A program made the position numbers and the translations under genes. From assembly GCA_905178155.1 (NCBI GenBank), contig CAJINV010000006.1:2107600-2171599 (forward strand): a stretch of DNA of 64,000 nt. Direction: 5' to 3'. The DNA comes from Amoebophrya sp. A120 (taxonomy: Eukaryota > Sar > Dinophyceae > Syndiniales > Amoebophryaceae). Positions 1 through 12,600 of the stretch are shown piece by piece. The notes beneath the pieces are model-generated. The model did no database searches, was not told the origin of the DNA, and worked only from the letters and a program-made list of their open reading frames with translations. The stretch's first letter is position 1, and every line of letters starts with the position of its first letter.

Positions 1-200
1 ATTTGTGTAGCATGAAGAGCAAGAGGACTCCAGTTGTTGCTATGCAGAGAGGGAATTTCTCATGCGGGAGAGGCATCAAGAAACCCGTGAAATAAAACCT
101 GTGATGCAGCTTTGGCATGCACCACAAACGTGATGGGTCATGCAAAATGTGCATGACAAACGTTCCAGTCTTCCAGACCCAGACATATGTGCAGTTGATA
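1..200. mobile_element. Introner, family A (left end outside window)
   Basis: Right part of a family A element: interior gcatgaca motifs followed by the right TIR core ccagacccagaca and the terminal gttgata. The left end lies before base 1. It is an intron of gene 1. Confidence 0.8.
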
Positions 201-3200
201 GTGCATCTGGAGAACCAATTACAGAAGGAGAACTTGAACATTTTCGACGTGCGAGGCGATATGCAAAGAAAAAAATTAAAGTTTTACAAAAATTACACAC
301 AGTGATGCAAAACGTGCAAGACAGATGACCTGTGCCATGCCCAAAATGCTTGCGGGTCTCGTTTCGTGTGTGTTTTGCACTATGATCTCTGCATTACAAG
401 TTTTCTTCGTCATGCGAGGCAACGTTGTAATGCTGAATTCACTACAAATCCAATGTGTTGTGTAACTGTAACACTTTTTTTTCTTGGATAGGCGAGGACC
501 CGAAATTAGTGGAGAAAATGCTCTTTCTGCTGATAAAGACTGCAGAAGCCCCCCTCACCGTCATTTGTATTGCATGAGCAGCAGTACAAGTGTCAGCGAG
601 AATGCAGGTTTTGCATGACAAATCTGAACAGGAGTGTAGTGCTATTTCGGCTCCTGCCAGAACTTGTCATGCAAAAAATTGCAAGAGGCACAGGGTGGAT
701 TTGGTGCTTCGCATTACAAATGAGCGGGACGAGGGGGAGTTGTGCCCTCTCATAGCTGACCACCCACCCACAGAACCAGGGTGACGCGTACTTGCGGCTG
801 CTGTTGAAAATGCCGGAAAAGTTCGGATATCAAATGCAAAAATGTCTGGGTCTGGAAGAGGCGGGACTTGTCATGCACATTTTGCATGACCCGTGAGGTC
901 TGTGACGCAGGTCCTAGCATCACAGATCTTTTGAGGCCTTCTCGATGCTTATCACGCATGAGAAATGCCCTCTCCGCGTGCCAAGAACTGTCTCCTCTTG
1001 CTCCTCATGCAACACAGATATTTTTAGAATCCGCAGACAGAATTACAACTTGCATTCATCTTCCAGACCCAGACACTTTTACATTTGATATCGGAACCTC
1101 GCGGTATTTGGTGCAGGAGGTGCTGAAAAATTTCTACTTGCTTTTGTGGGAAAAAAACCGGAGACTGGAGCGGCAGAACAGCATCGCAAAGCAGCCCATG
1201 CGGATCAATGACGTGAGTCTGGTGGAACTCGACGTGATTCGGGACGACGAAGATCTTGACAGTGACGCCGATTTTTTTTACAACAGCAACTCCGGAGGTG
1301 CAACCTCCTCAACATCCACCCTCCGTGCCTTCATCGATCTCGAGACTTCCCAAGGAACGAAAAGCATCGAAGCAAGTTTGATGGAGAGCCGGCGAGAAGA
1401 AGATTTTTCAGTAGCTTCTGCAACTGGCAACTGCCCGGAAGATCTCTCCGCGGAAGCGGATATTTTAGCTACGCCGATTTTTGTCGGGTTGAGTGATCCA
1501 GACGTCGATTATGGTTTGGCGGTATCAAGTGTAAAAATGTCTGGGTCTGGAAGAATGCAACTTGTGATGCTGCATTTGGAGTCCAGAAAAATCTGTATTG
1601 CATGAGTACCAAAAGGAATGTAATTTTTGCTACGCGGATAGGGCATTTGTCATGCGGAATAGGCACCAGGAAGCTCTCAAAAAATCTGTGATGCTAGGGC
1701 ATGCATCACAGACATCAGGGCTCATGCAAAACGTGCATGACAAGTGTCCGAATCTTCCAGACCCAGACATTTTTACAGTTGATAAGCGGATGGAAGTTCG
1801 GGAGGAGGTGCGGATGGAAAATTTTCCTCCTCCAGTACCTCTCCAGCGATGCTGACCCTAGCAGAGACGAAACGCAGGCGGGAAGATCTTGGTGACTCAG
1901 AGTCTGGACGAACATCAAGCGACACAAGTGCGGGGAGTAATATTAGGGAAACCGCTGATTTGGAAACCGGCACTGGCATTCTTGCAACAACTACAGCATC
2001 TAGTTCCCACGGTTTGCGCGAGTTTGGGAGGAAGGCCGAGAGGAGGAGGAACAAGCAATTTCAACACGAAACAGGCCGTCCAGGAGGCTCGACGGAACTA
2101 GTACCGGGTGCTGGAGCGAACATTTCGTCTTCTCGCCGGGGAATGAAGCACGCGAGCAGAAATCACAGTGTGACGCAAGAACGGCAGCTTCTGACATCAC
2201 GGAATTCATCCCGACAGCCTCTTCTCGGACGGCGCGGTATCAAATGTAAAAATGTCTGGGTCTGGAAGGATTCATGTTTGTCATGCTCGTCTGGCATAAC
2301 TCTTAAATCTGTCATGCACATTACCCAAGAGCTCCGCTTTTCTGTGATGCAGAAGCGCAGTTTGTCATGCAGAATAGGCAACACCTAGGACCTCAGAAAC
2401 TTTTCATGCTGAGCCAACATTTGTAGCCTCATCATGAGACGCCGCCCAGCATCACAAGTTTCCAGACTTCCACCCAGACACTTTTACATTTCATACGCGG
2501 CGTGACTGCACAATTTCAATCCCAACAGCAACAGCAGCCTGCGACGAACTTTATCTACGGCTACAATCCGTATAATCCACCGGGGCAGCTGGTGGGAATG
2601 ACAGCAGTCTTACCTCCTGGCGCGCCTGCGTATAATTACGGCTACACCTACAGCCCAATGCAGCAGTTCCAGCCTATGGCGGGCGTTTTTATGCCACCGC
2701 AAATTGCACCAGGAGGAGCTCCGGTGATGATGCAGCAACCGTCGCAGATGATGATGCCAGCGGGAGGTGGCGGTGGAGCTCCTGCGCCAGGAGCCGTGCT
2801 GCCACAAGAAGGTGCTAGTATGTACAATGGTTTCATGGGAGGTGGATCACCCGTGTCCACGTCTCAACCGATGATGTACAACTTCAGCCCACAACAGCCA
2901 CCGATGCAGGTGTACAACTACGGAGCAGCAAGCTACGGCCCACCCGTGCAGCAGCAAGAACTGTTGCAGCAGCAAGAGGCGAGAACGAACACAGGAGCAT
3001 CTTCTGGCGCCGGTGAAATAACTACGGAAGATGAAGTTGTGTCGCCTGATCATCAGACGCAAAACGGAGAACTGGAACAACGTGGGGGGCAGCTTGTTCC
3101 GGACGATGCTGTTGTTGACCAGGACCAAGATCAACAAGAACGGGATGAGCAGGTGTCGTCGACCAGTAGTACATCAGATGACCAAGCAACTGCATCACCA

Positions 3201-3793
3201 CCTGCAGGCACCACTCGATCTACAAACGAGCTGCTCCAAACGTCGTCCGCAGGGGGTGGCTCTTACTTTCTCCCGCCACAACAACCGGCATTGTACTTTA
3301 CGTCGTTCCTGCAGGAAAAAGAACAGTTCTCGGCGAGCGCTGGAACCAGCAGATCATTCACCAAAACCACTAGCAACAAGAGAAAATCCAACCAGCTCAA
3401 CGTGATGATCTACTACCGGGATGCGGTGCGGCATGAGTAGGAATTGCAAAAGTGATGTCGTGCTAGTTCTACTAGTAATTGCAATCCAAATTTTCTCAGC
3501 GCGCGCATGCCAAATGGAGTTTCTTGTAATGCTGCTTTAGCCTAGAAAGGCGATTTGTCATGCATATCTGCAATTAGCACGACCACGAGTTGCGCGATCA
3601 GACTTTTGCAATGCATAACAAGCGGCGGAAGCTGATTCAGTTTTTCGACCAGGAAACCAGTGATTTTCCGCTGGACAAGGTGGAATTTTTCAAGACGTTG
3701 GAGGAGAAGGGGGACCGGAATTTGCGGCTGTTGCTCCAGCATTCGGTGGCGGTGGACAAAGACACGCCGTATTTCAACCTGGTGTATTCCTAG
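201..3793 (+). CDS. Gene 1: unrecognised protein with Q/P/G/Y-rich C-terminal region (5' partial)
   Basis: I do not recognise the family. Exons, after removal of seven introners: 201-259, 496-533, 760-827, 1096-1522, 1790-2237, 2501-3437 and about 3618-3793 (stop TAG), about 715 residues visible. The first part looks folded and helical (segments DPKLVEKMLFLLTTHP and YLVQEVLKNFYLLLWEKNRR). A charged, serine-rich linker follows (DVIRDDEDLDSDADFF), then a 310-residue exon of Q, P, G, Y and M low complexity (FIYGYNPYNPPGQLVGMT and similar), resembling prion-like RNA-binding-protein tails. The end is again folded-looking (KLIQFFDQETSDFPLDKVEF). Each element-plus-duplication excision keeps the frame open, for example cggCGCGGcgtg at 2233-2500. 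The 5' end is outside the window. Role unknown; association with RNA granules would be a guess from composition only. Confidence 0.8.
260..490. mobile_element. Introner, family D
   Basis: Left tatgcaaagaaaaaaatt with degenerate TIR and right gtaactgtaacac then ttggata. Perfect 5-base duplication ggcga (255-259, 491-495). Excision gives R-G-E-D-P in frame. Confidence 0.9.
534..754. mobile_element. Introner, family H
   Basis: The right TIR gagggggagttgtgccctct matches the second family H copy at 30160-30401; the left arm agactgcagaagcccccctc is its degenerate complement. Duplication gctga (529-533, 755-759). Excision gives FLLTTHPQNQGD in frame. It starts TAA rather than TAT. Confidence 0.8.
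828..1090. mobile_element. Introner, family A
   Basis: Left TIR core tgtctgggtctggaaga and right tcttccagacccagaca. Duplication tcgga (823-827, 1091-1095), perfect. No placement of the junction within the duplication gives GT-AG. Confidence 0.93.
1523..1784. mobile_element. Introner, family A
   Basis: TIR cores tgtctgggtctggaaga and cttccagacccagaca. Duplication ggcgg/agcgg (1518-1522, 1785-1789). Excision gives DYGLADGSSGGGADG in frame. Confidence 0.92.
2238..2495. mobile_element. Introner, family A
   Basis: Left core tgtctgggtctggaagg; the right arm is slightly degenerate (cacccagacacttttaca). Duplication cgcgg (2233-2237, 2496-2500), perfect. Joins LLGRR to GVTAQ. Confidence 0.92.
3438..3617. 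mobile_element. Introner, family B
   Basis: Left taggaattgcaaaagt and right cttttgcaatgcata, with an interior of gcatgcc/gtaatgc motifs. The flanking duplication is decayed (atgag/acaag). The downstream ORF continues to the gene 1 stop. Confidence 0.8.
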
Positions 3794-4440
3794 ATGAGAG
3801 GATGAGGAACGATTAAGTTTAGTACGGGAAGCAGCTCCTGAGGAGGGGTGTTGATGATGGGGAGGAGCTGCATCAACTGGGGGTGAGTGACCACGAAAGA
3901 TCGTGACACTGGAAAGTGACAAGAGCCGCAACATACTTGTCTGGTCAAGAAGCTGCCCTGTCAGAAGAAGTAGAACCGATCCACTACCCACAACGACCGC
4001 AGCCACAGCAGGGCTGATAATTTGCAACTATTTCAGAACAGAAGAACACTTTTTTTTTCACAGACTTATTTTCAATAAACTTACCTTTCAGCATTCTATA
4101 CTTTTCGCACAAATGGTAATGGTTTTAAATCAAATACGTTTCGTTTCTTTTTCAAAATGAGGACAGCATGGATAGTTGTTCGTCAAGCAGCGTTGAAGAT
4201 GAAAAACTCCTGTACAGAATAACATTGATAGGATTGAGTTTGAACAGATCATTGGTTCGCAAGAAAAATGTATTTCTGCGACGTACCGATGATGTTAAAG
4301 CACCACGGGGGCTTCTTGCAAATATTTGTTTCGCGAGGCCGGTTCACTTGTGTTCCCGCTTTGCCAGCGAGGCGGCGGCGTCTTTGTATGTTGTGTCGAA
4401 GTTGTGCAAAAAGTATTCACCACAAGAGAAAACGAGGGAG
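3794..4440. other. Intergenic, no gene seen
   Basis: AT-rich spacer after gene 1. Short overlapping ORFs on both strands lack consistent coding character. I see no RNA gene or repeat. Confidence 0.6.
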
Positions 4441-5990
4441 GGGCGCAGCAGTGTGCTGGGTCTGTGAGGCCCTCGGCCGGCGAGGTGTTGCGCCCTTCCT
4501 GCCATGGAGGGGGTGGCGGCCGGCGGGGTTTTTATATTTTTCCCGAATGGAAACGACGGGCGCCGCTGCTCGTCAGGCGATTGCGCTGGTTCCTGAAGTT
4601 CTTGAGCGACTGTGGAGCGGGGCCATCGGGGGGCACATTGTTGGCGCACCAGCGCCCGGAGGGCGACGCGGGCCGCCGTTGTGGATATGGGTGACGGAGT
4701 GGGCGGGCTATCGGTCCGGCCAGTCTGGCGGCAGGCTCGCTGACCCGGAGAGGGAGCCGACGGAGGTCCGGGCGGAGGTTTCTCCGGCGTCGTGCCACCA
4801 GCTGGACACGAAAAACGCACACCCGGGAAAGAAGCCGCCGGCGGGCCCCCTGGTCAGTCTGCCTGCCTTTCGTAGCGAGGGAGCGAGGCGCGTCAGCGGC
4901 CGGCGCAGTTTGTGCACCCATCGGCGCCGGTAGCGATGGGGGCGGGCCTTGTCTGTGTCGCAAGGAAGCCCTGCCGCGCGCTTGGGGGCCTGTATGGCGG
5001 CCGCCCTTCGCTTCGTGGAGCGAGGGCGGCCGCCCTTCCTTTGGGCGTGTGCCTGTGGGTTTCATTTCATTCGCGCCGGCCGCGAGCTAGCGGCTGCGGC
5101 GGGGCGGGAAAAGCGAGGCGGCCTGGCGCAATGATCTACCCTGGCGCCCGTCGGGCCCCGCCAGCGAGCGCTAAAAAGGACCTGGAACAACGCAGCCGCC
5201 TCCTCTGATGCGCCTCCCCCCCGGGCCGCAGAAGCCCCGGGCCGTGTATGTTCCCGCCGCCTGGCCGGCCGCCGGCTGGCTGCCGCCCGCCTCTCCCCGG
5301 GCCGGTACCTGGTTGCCTACCAGGCTGTGGACCGGTGGCCGGCCCTGCCAAACGCTGGTGGGGCCCTTTCTTTGTCGGCCCGCGCGCGATTTGTAGGCAG
5401 GCCGGCCGGCCCGGTCCGGACGGAGCGGTCGCCTCCTGTCGCGCCGCCGCCCGCGGTTGGGGCGGGCCCGCCCGCCGGCCGGGCGAAGGACTAAATTTGT
5501 TGGCTTGTGTTTGGCCGACCCCATTCATTGGCAGGCAGGCCTGGCAGAGTGATTGCTGGGCCTGCCAAGGCAGGGCCGGGCGGGCGCCCGCTGGGCTGGA
5601 TGGTTCTTGCCTCCCCATCTTGCGAAGCACTCTGCGCGACCACGCCCCCGACGAAGGGGCCGCCCGGTGTTGCAGCATGCAGGGAGGCACCTGGGTGGGC
5701 ACCCAGCATGCGTCGTCCATCCAACCTACCATTGACGGCCGCCTTCGTGCCGCGGTCGGTGAAACGAAGGATAAAAGGGCCCAACGTCAGGCGTCCCAAG
5801 GTGGAAGCGTGCATTCCCATAATCTCAGCCGCGTCGCAGCTGTGTGGGTGTCCTCTGGCCCGTCCTCGATCCCTGCCCTAGTTGTGTCTGTGTTCTCATT
5901 GTTGTCGCAGATGACGATTGTTCTGCGCAGAAGCTGAAGCAGGTCTCCTGCTACAGCGGGTCCTTTCCCTGCAGTCATCCGATGAGCCCC
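4440..5990. other. GC-rich island upstream of gene 2
   Basis: A sharply GC-rich block with runs such as ggccggccgccggctggctg and no introner motifs. Open frames appear in nearly all six frames because stop codons are rare at this composition. None resembles a known protein. It ends about 0.6 kb before the gene 2 start, as similar islands do before genes 3, 4 and 6. It could be a promoter-associated island or a GC-rich transposon; I see no TIR or poly-A tail. Confidence 0.75.
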
Positions 5991-6608
5991 ATCGGGGTTG
6001 AAGGTACCTCGCTAGCCGCAAGCATACCAAGTTGCCAAATAGCTACCTACCAGCACTCGCAGCACAGCATCTTTACTGCCACTTATTGCCGCACGAATCC
6101 TTCATCGACCTCCTCTTGGCAATATTGAGTAGATTAAGATATCTCTTCGCGTGCTGATGGAGTGACAACCTGCGCGACTTGACTATACTACATCAAGTTG
6201 AACCAACATGAAAACTTTCACGAACAAGAAGACGAGCACGACTGTTAATATTCGGAGCGTTGACCACGTCGAGAAGGAGAAGATGACAAAGCGCCAAAAT
6301 TCATTAATTTCGTATGTGAAACACGCCTGCTCTCGTCCACCTGTGGATGTAGTGGCACTGCTCGGTGCAAGCAACATAAAATCTTCGAGAATACAGACGA
6401 GAATGTCCACAAGAACTACTTCTACTTGTACTACCTGGGGAGATTCTTCTGTGACGTGAAACTAGTAACTCCGCCGGCCTCGTCGTCTTCCCCGCCGCAA
6501 TTACCTATCTATTGCTTCAATTCTTGGAGTTATCCCCACACCGAGAACGAGGCGGGCCAAGTGCGTGCAACATCGAGTGACCGCGACCCGCGCAGCACAG
6601 TTGCCACG
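5991..6608 (+). promoter_or_regulatory. Putative 5' flank/leader of gene 2
   Basis: About 0.6 kb of mixed composition between the GC island and the first plausible ATG. Upstream ATGs at 6208 and 6426 open other short frames and may be upstream ORFs. No TATA box or leader sequence can be named with confidence. Confidence 0.3.
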
Positions 6609-9600
6609 ATGACCGTGCTCTCGGCCGCTGGGCCCGCGAAAGAACCACCCGGCGTGATGAACCCGGCTTCGCAGGGTGGTGGTGCAACTGCCGCGGGGAC
6701 CTCCAAACCGCCTGGTGGTACAGGGACTGGCGCAAGTGTCGAGGAAATCGAACAAACATTGTCGGAGATCTTCGACTTTTACGCAACACGGCCGCATTCC
6801 AAAAGTGCTTTGCTCTTTACATTTGTCATGCGTGCTACGACGTGGTCGAGAAGAGCATGGATTAGGATTTGTCCTTCATAATATTGGTAGCGCAGCAGAA
6901 TGCATAGACTGCAACTTGTCGTGCTGCTAGGTCTGCGACAGTGACGAGGAAGATCATGCACATGATAATTTTTCAACACATCGTCCGCATTAACAAACCA
7001 CTGCACCTTCAGGTACCGGCTCCTCTGTCCTAAAGTCTGCCAAATTCATGAAGATGTGTCTGGACGCCGACCTGGTGGACGACATGCAAAGCACCCAGGC
7101 TTCCGACCCACACGCGCGGTCGAAGCTGTTGACGTCTGCACGGTATCCTGTGCAAAAGTGTCGTACTCGTATTTTTGCAGTCAAGCTCATTACAAATCTT
7201 TTTCTCGAGGTAAATCACCGTATACAAATTTCATTTCTCATGCTGAGAAAATTTGTAATGCAATTCATACTAGTACGATATTACTTTTGCAATGCATACG
7301 CGGGTCGACTTGATTTTCAAAAAGTTGTGCGGGAACCGAACGACCATGACTTTTGAGCAGTTCATGAACGCTTGCGTCCAAATCGCGCTCACCAAATACC
7401 CGCACGTCAGCAAAGCCTACGAAGCCTTGTCAATTCTGTACGAGGATATGCATTGCAAACCAAGTACTCGTGCTAAAGATTGCAGACAAAGACATGCATT
7501 AGTGATATTATAAAATGTAAATCAGCATGACAAATTCCAGTTGTAATGCTGAGATACAATTGCAATTCCTGCTAGGTCGACGAGTATACTTTATTTGCAC
7601 TCTATAGAGGAGCACTTTTCGAAATTTCTCAACCCGCACGCGGAGCTCCTTGGCGTGTTCCTAGGCGGGCAACAGGACCACGCGGGCATTGGGGAGGAGT
7701 CTTTTTTCGAAGCCATCGCACCGGTCAAGGAGGCCGTGCTGACGCTCTATCAAGGGTATAATTTCATTTTCACGTTTTTCTGAAACCACTCAACGCATCT
7801 ACTTTCTTACTTTCTATCTCTAATTCTACGTATGCAGCTTGCACCGATTCGTTTGGATGATATTTTGTTGCATGACAGTCGCCCTTTGGTTTTGCAGGTG
7901 CTGTTGAAGCAGAAATTCATTCTCATGCGGGCTCTACAACAACTACATGAAAGCAGGATTACGATTAGCAACGCCAATCTCGAATCAAAGGTACTTCTGC
8001 CAGGAGCTTAATCCGCATTTTCAGCAGCAAACGGCAAGCCTCTATGCTGCGCAAAAGCATCGTACGAGTATGAATCGCATGACAAATTTCCTCAGCATGA
8101 GAAAGAAAATTTGTAGTGCGGATTTAACCTAAGAAAGAAATTTGTAATGCATGAATGCGATTAGTACGAGCACGATACTTTTGCGCAGGATAGCCTCGAA
8201 TCGCAGTCGATGAAGGCCTTTCTCGCATGTCTGCACGACTTCGAGATCGCTCCGAATTTGGTTCCGAAACCGATCTGCTTATCGGTTTTCCGGGAGGTAC
8301 TACTAGATGGCAAAACAGTTTTCATCTACGGAGGCTGTGGAGTTTGAGTTTGTCATGCATGCATGAACTTCGAGGGGAAGATGTGGTGCAATAGGGGTTT
8401 CATACAGTAGACTTGAAGTTCTAGGGGTTTCATACAGTAGACTTGGAATTTGTCATGCGGAAAGATATTAAAGCCCAAATCATACTTAATTGACCACGAC
8501 AGGTCCTGAAAGCGAAAATTCCGGAAGAGTTTTTCGCTCAGTTTTTGAAGACCTCGGAGCTCACGGAGGAAGAACTGCAAAGCAAACCGATTTTGACACC
8601 TGAGGAGCTCTCTCTGAAGGGCCGGCTGTTCACCATCGGACACTTTGTGATTGGACTCTATTTGGTCGGAAAAAAACTCCGAAACGACCCGGCTGGGCTT
8701 TTGCAGCAACCGTCTCCGGCAGTGGTGATAACCGAATTGCTGGAGAGGATGGACGTGTCAACGCCAGGAAAAATCATCTTCACTGCGGAGCGTATTGATC
8801 AATGTCGATGTCGTTTAGTTTTCTTGTGCATGATTGATCGCATTTGCTAGTTATTGTTTGCGTGGCCCGCATGATGACATCAGCCTGCCAGGGCATATAA
8901 CTGAAATAATCCTACAACTACATGACAAACTGGTGATCTCCCCTCATCTCTCATTTCAGGCGCCCGGTCCCTCCCTCTCTCCAGTGCTTTCAACGCGCCA
9001 GGGAAAGTTCCGTTTTCGTTCTTCCCCGAACCCAGGCCGCAATCAACATCTTCTCATAGTACCGGACAAACCGGCGCACCAGCTTCGTCATCTTCATCTA
9101 GTCAACAAAACTACAAAAAACCGACATCCCAGCACCTGCAACAAATCGGCGGCAGTTCGTCTTCCAGTAGCAGCGCGACGAGGCCTATCCAGGAAAAAAC
9201 ACCCATCCCCATCCATGTTTTGCATGACAAGCACTAGATTTTATGCCTGTTTTGCATGACGAATTGGATGGGGATGGGTGTTTTTTTGTGGATAAGGGCC
9301 AGGGCCGGGAGCACGCGAAGCCCAACCACGGGGATCATGAAGAATGGTTTGTCTAACAACTTCGCTAACCGGATTAATAATTCTGGGTCTTCCGCCGGGA
9401 GAAGAAATTTTTCGAAATTTCTCATTCCGGACGACGTCGGGGTTTTCCTCCAACAGCAACTAAAACTGAAAGAAGACGACGATGGATCGGTTCTTTCCGG
9501 CGAGGAGATTGACCACCTGCTCCAGCAGCTCTTCCTTTACTACAGCTCGCTCGGAGACCCTCTGAACCGAAATAGCATGAGCTCCATGAAGTTTAACCGG

Positions 9601-12600
9601 TTCCTCCGCGACGCGGGTTTACTCCCTAGGGATTGCAAATATTTCTGGGTCTGGATAAGTGGAACTTGTAATGCTGTCCGCGGATTCTAAGAATATCTGT
9701 GTTGCATAAGCAGCAAGAGGAGTCAGCTCTTGGCACGCGGAAAGGGCATTTCTCATGCGTAATTAGCATCAAGAAGCTCTCAAAAAATCTGTGATGCTAG
9801 CAACAGCATCACAGACCTCACGGGTCATGCAAAATGCGCATGACAAACCCCGACTCTTCCAGACCTAGACATTTTTGCAATCCATACTCCCCGCGGAATT
9901 GCCGAAGGGCGCTCTGTCTTTTGACCAGAAATCGCTGCAGGTAAAATCAAAGCTGTACAGCAACTACGCGCAATTACACGACGCCGGGGACTACCACGGG
10001 AGCGGAAAATGCACCAGGACCGCGAATCTGGAACGGTTGGTGGAAAACAGCGATTTCGTGTTGAATCAAGTGGATGTGGATTTGATCTTTCTGCAGGCAA
10101 CAAATTACGAGAGGAAAAAACAGCATTCCTCCGGGCACCAAGTACGACACTTGCTGACCGTAAAAAGCTGGCGCAGGGCGGTCGCGGACATTGCAGTGAG
10201 ACGGTACCTGGAATTGTTCGGCGTGGGGGTGGAACGGCTCATGCAGGAACAGCCGGAGGCGGTGATATTTGCAAGTATACTTTTTTACACAATCTTTGAC
10301 TACTTTCGAGCTTTGCTGGACAATCTCGTCGGAGTGAACTAGCTACAACACAACTCTCCTGCTATTGACTTTGAATGAAACAAAAACTTAATAGCCGCCA
10401 TCACCTCCTTTGCGGAGGCCATTCTGCAGCCGCTTTGCAACGCACTAGATTTTCAGTCCCACGTCGACGTTTCGAACTTTGCGGTGGAGATGGGTAGAAA
10501 GGAGATGGTGGAGTTATTCCATTCGCCAAATATCAGTGACGGAATTTCCAAAATTTTCGCCTATTACGTATGCATTGCAAAACTCTAGTATCTTGGTCGT
10601 TATCGCAATACAAATACTAGCGCTTAGCATGACAACATCAAATGGAATCTGTCATGCAAATTTTTTAGGTCGGGAAGGCGATTTGTCGTGCATGGTTGCG
10701 ATAATTTATTACAACTACAACTACGGTGCACAGCTTTTGCAATGGATACCATGCTGACCAAACCTACACAACATCTGCGGCGAACGCAAACTCCGCAATG
10801 ATGAACTTGAATTCCCTTCGCTGGACTGTCAACAGCTTTCTAAAGTATAAAATTCCAAGTTGGATAATTTTGATTTTTTAGTTCAGTGAATTTCATCAAT
10901 TTTTTCCCATGTAAGTTTCTCTTTCTTCTCGATTGAGTGATCTGCTGGTACCAAACTGTCATGCAATAGATCCTAATGTTGTACTGTACAGTACTAAAAA
11001 TATGAGCAGAAGACAACTTCTCAAAAGCAAAAGTACACCCATACAATCATGTACCACTTTTTGAAATAGGTTTTGTGCCGACTTTGAGATCCAGGAGGAG
11101 CTATCGCACCTTCCTATCCATAAACAAACACCCATCCCCATCCAATTTGTCATGCAAAATATGCGTCAGAGCCATTGTCTGCCATGCAAAAACTTGATGG
11201 GGATGGTTTTTTTTTGTGGATACTTCCCCTCCAGAGGATCTTCCAGGATTGCGCACAGGTGGAATTTATGCATTGGAAACATGTAGTGTTTGGGTCTGGA
11301 TCATTGCAAGAGCTGCAAGACTTGGAATGCCGGAACGCATGTTGCGCAACGGTGCTGCTCGTCTGTGCTGTGCTGCAATGAAAATGCGGCTTTGCATGCA
11401 CAGATCGCAGTAGATAGCCGCTTTTAGAAAAGCAAAATTGTCATGCGCTTTCTGCGTACGGGCTCGTCAGATGCACAACACAGTACGGTGACAACTAAGT
11501 ACTTTGCATTTGCTCCAGAATTACGCCAGATATGTTTGCAATGCATAGAACTGGTGGAAAAACGAACAGCGAATACTCTTCCGACTTCCAAAGCGGAAAA
11601 GGCGTCGGGGGACCAGTTAACGCGATTGGGGTTTCAACTCTCCTTGGTTCTGCTTGCCGTCAAGCTCAACAAAGCCGACTCCTCTCTACCGTCCCTGCAA
11701 GACCAGGTGATCGCGCTGTTACACAAACTCAACCACGCTCAGGGCGGGATGAAGGTATACTCCTAAAATCATACTTGGGTAGTTATTTGGGCAGTTTGTG
11801 TTGCATGAATCTGGAGGTTTAGCATTTCGATTTCCACTAAAGCTAACAGTCCGTAATTCGCATGACACCACCTTGGGATATTCTTATTTACGTCGAGGTG
11901 CATGAACTAAAAATCAGGACCGTCCCTCCGTCGCCAGCTTAACCCGCAAAGGGATGCTGTTCACCAACTTACCGCCGCTTATGCAAAGCAAATATGTCTG
12001 GGTCTGGAAGGTTGAAACTTGCCATGCTAACTCTGAATCATGCAAAAATCTGTGTTGCATGAGTGCCAACACCTGCCTCCTTGTGAGCCAGTTCGTTGGG
12101 CGGGAGTTTCTCATGCAGGATAGGCACGACAGAGACATCGCAGAGTCTGTCATGCTAGGTTCGCATTCCAGGCCTCATTGGTCATGGGAAACCTGCATGA
12201 GAAGTTGACAGGCCTCCAGACCCGCCAGACATATTTGCATTTGATACCGCTCGGGACGTTACAACTGGATAATTTCCGGAGGAGTTTTGATTCCACTTCC
12301 GTGGAGAATGTGAATTGGAATTCTGTGAAATATATGGATTGCAAATATGCCTCGGTCTGGAAGAGTGGAACTTGTAATGCTGTCTGCGGATTCTTAAGAT
12401 ATCTGTGTTGTATGAGCAGCAAGAGGAGTCAGCTTTTGGCACGCGGAGAGGGCATTTTTTCTCATGGGTCATTAGCATCAAGCAACTCTCAAAAAATCTG
12501 TGATGCTAGCACCAGCATCACACACCTCACGGGTTATGCAAAATGTGCATGACAAGCCCCGACTCTTCCAGACCCAGACATATTTGCAATCCATAAAATC

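Noticed and set aside
868-1100. Coding start at 868 inside gene 1
   Set aside because: It lies in a family A introner; the reading through TIR sequence (MSGSGR-like peptides) recurs in many elements and is an artefact.
4532-5732. Long ORFs on both strands in the GC-rich island
   Set aside because: Overlapping opens in nearly every frame, composition-driven, with Pro/Arg/Gly-rich nonsense and no family features.
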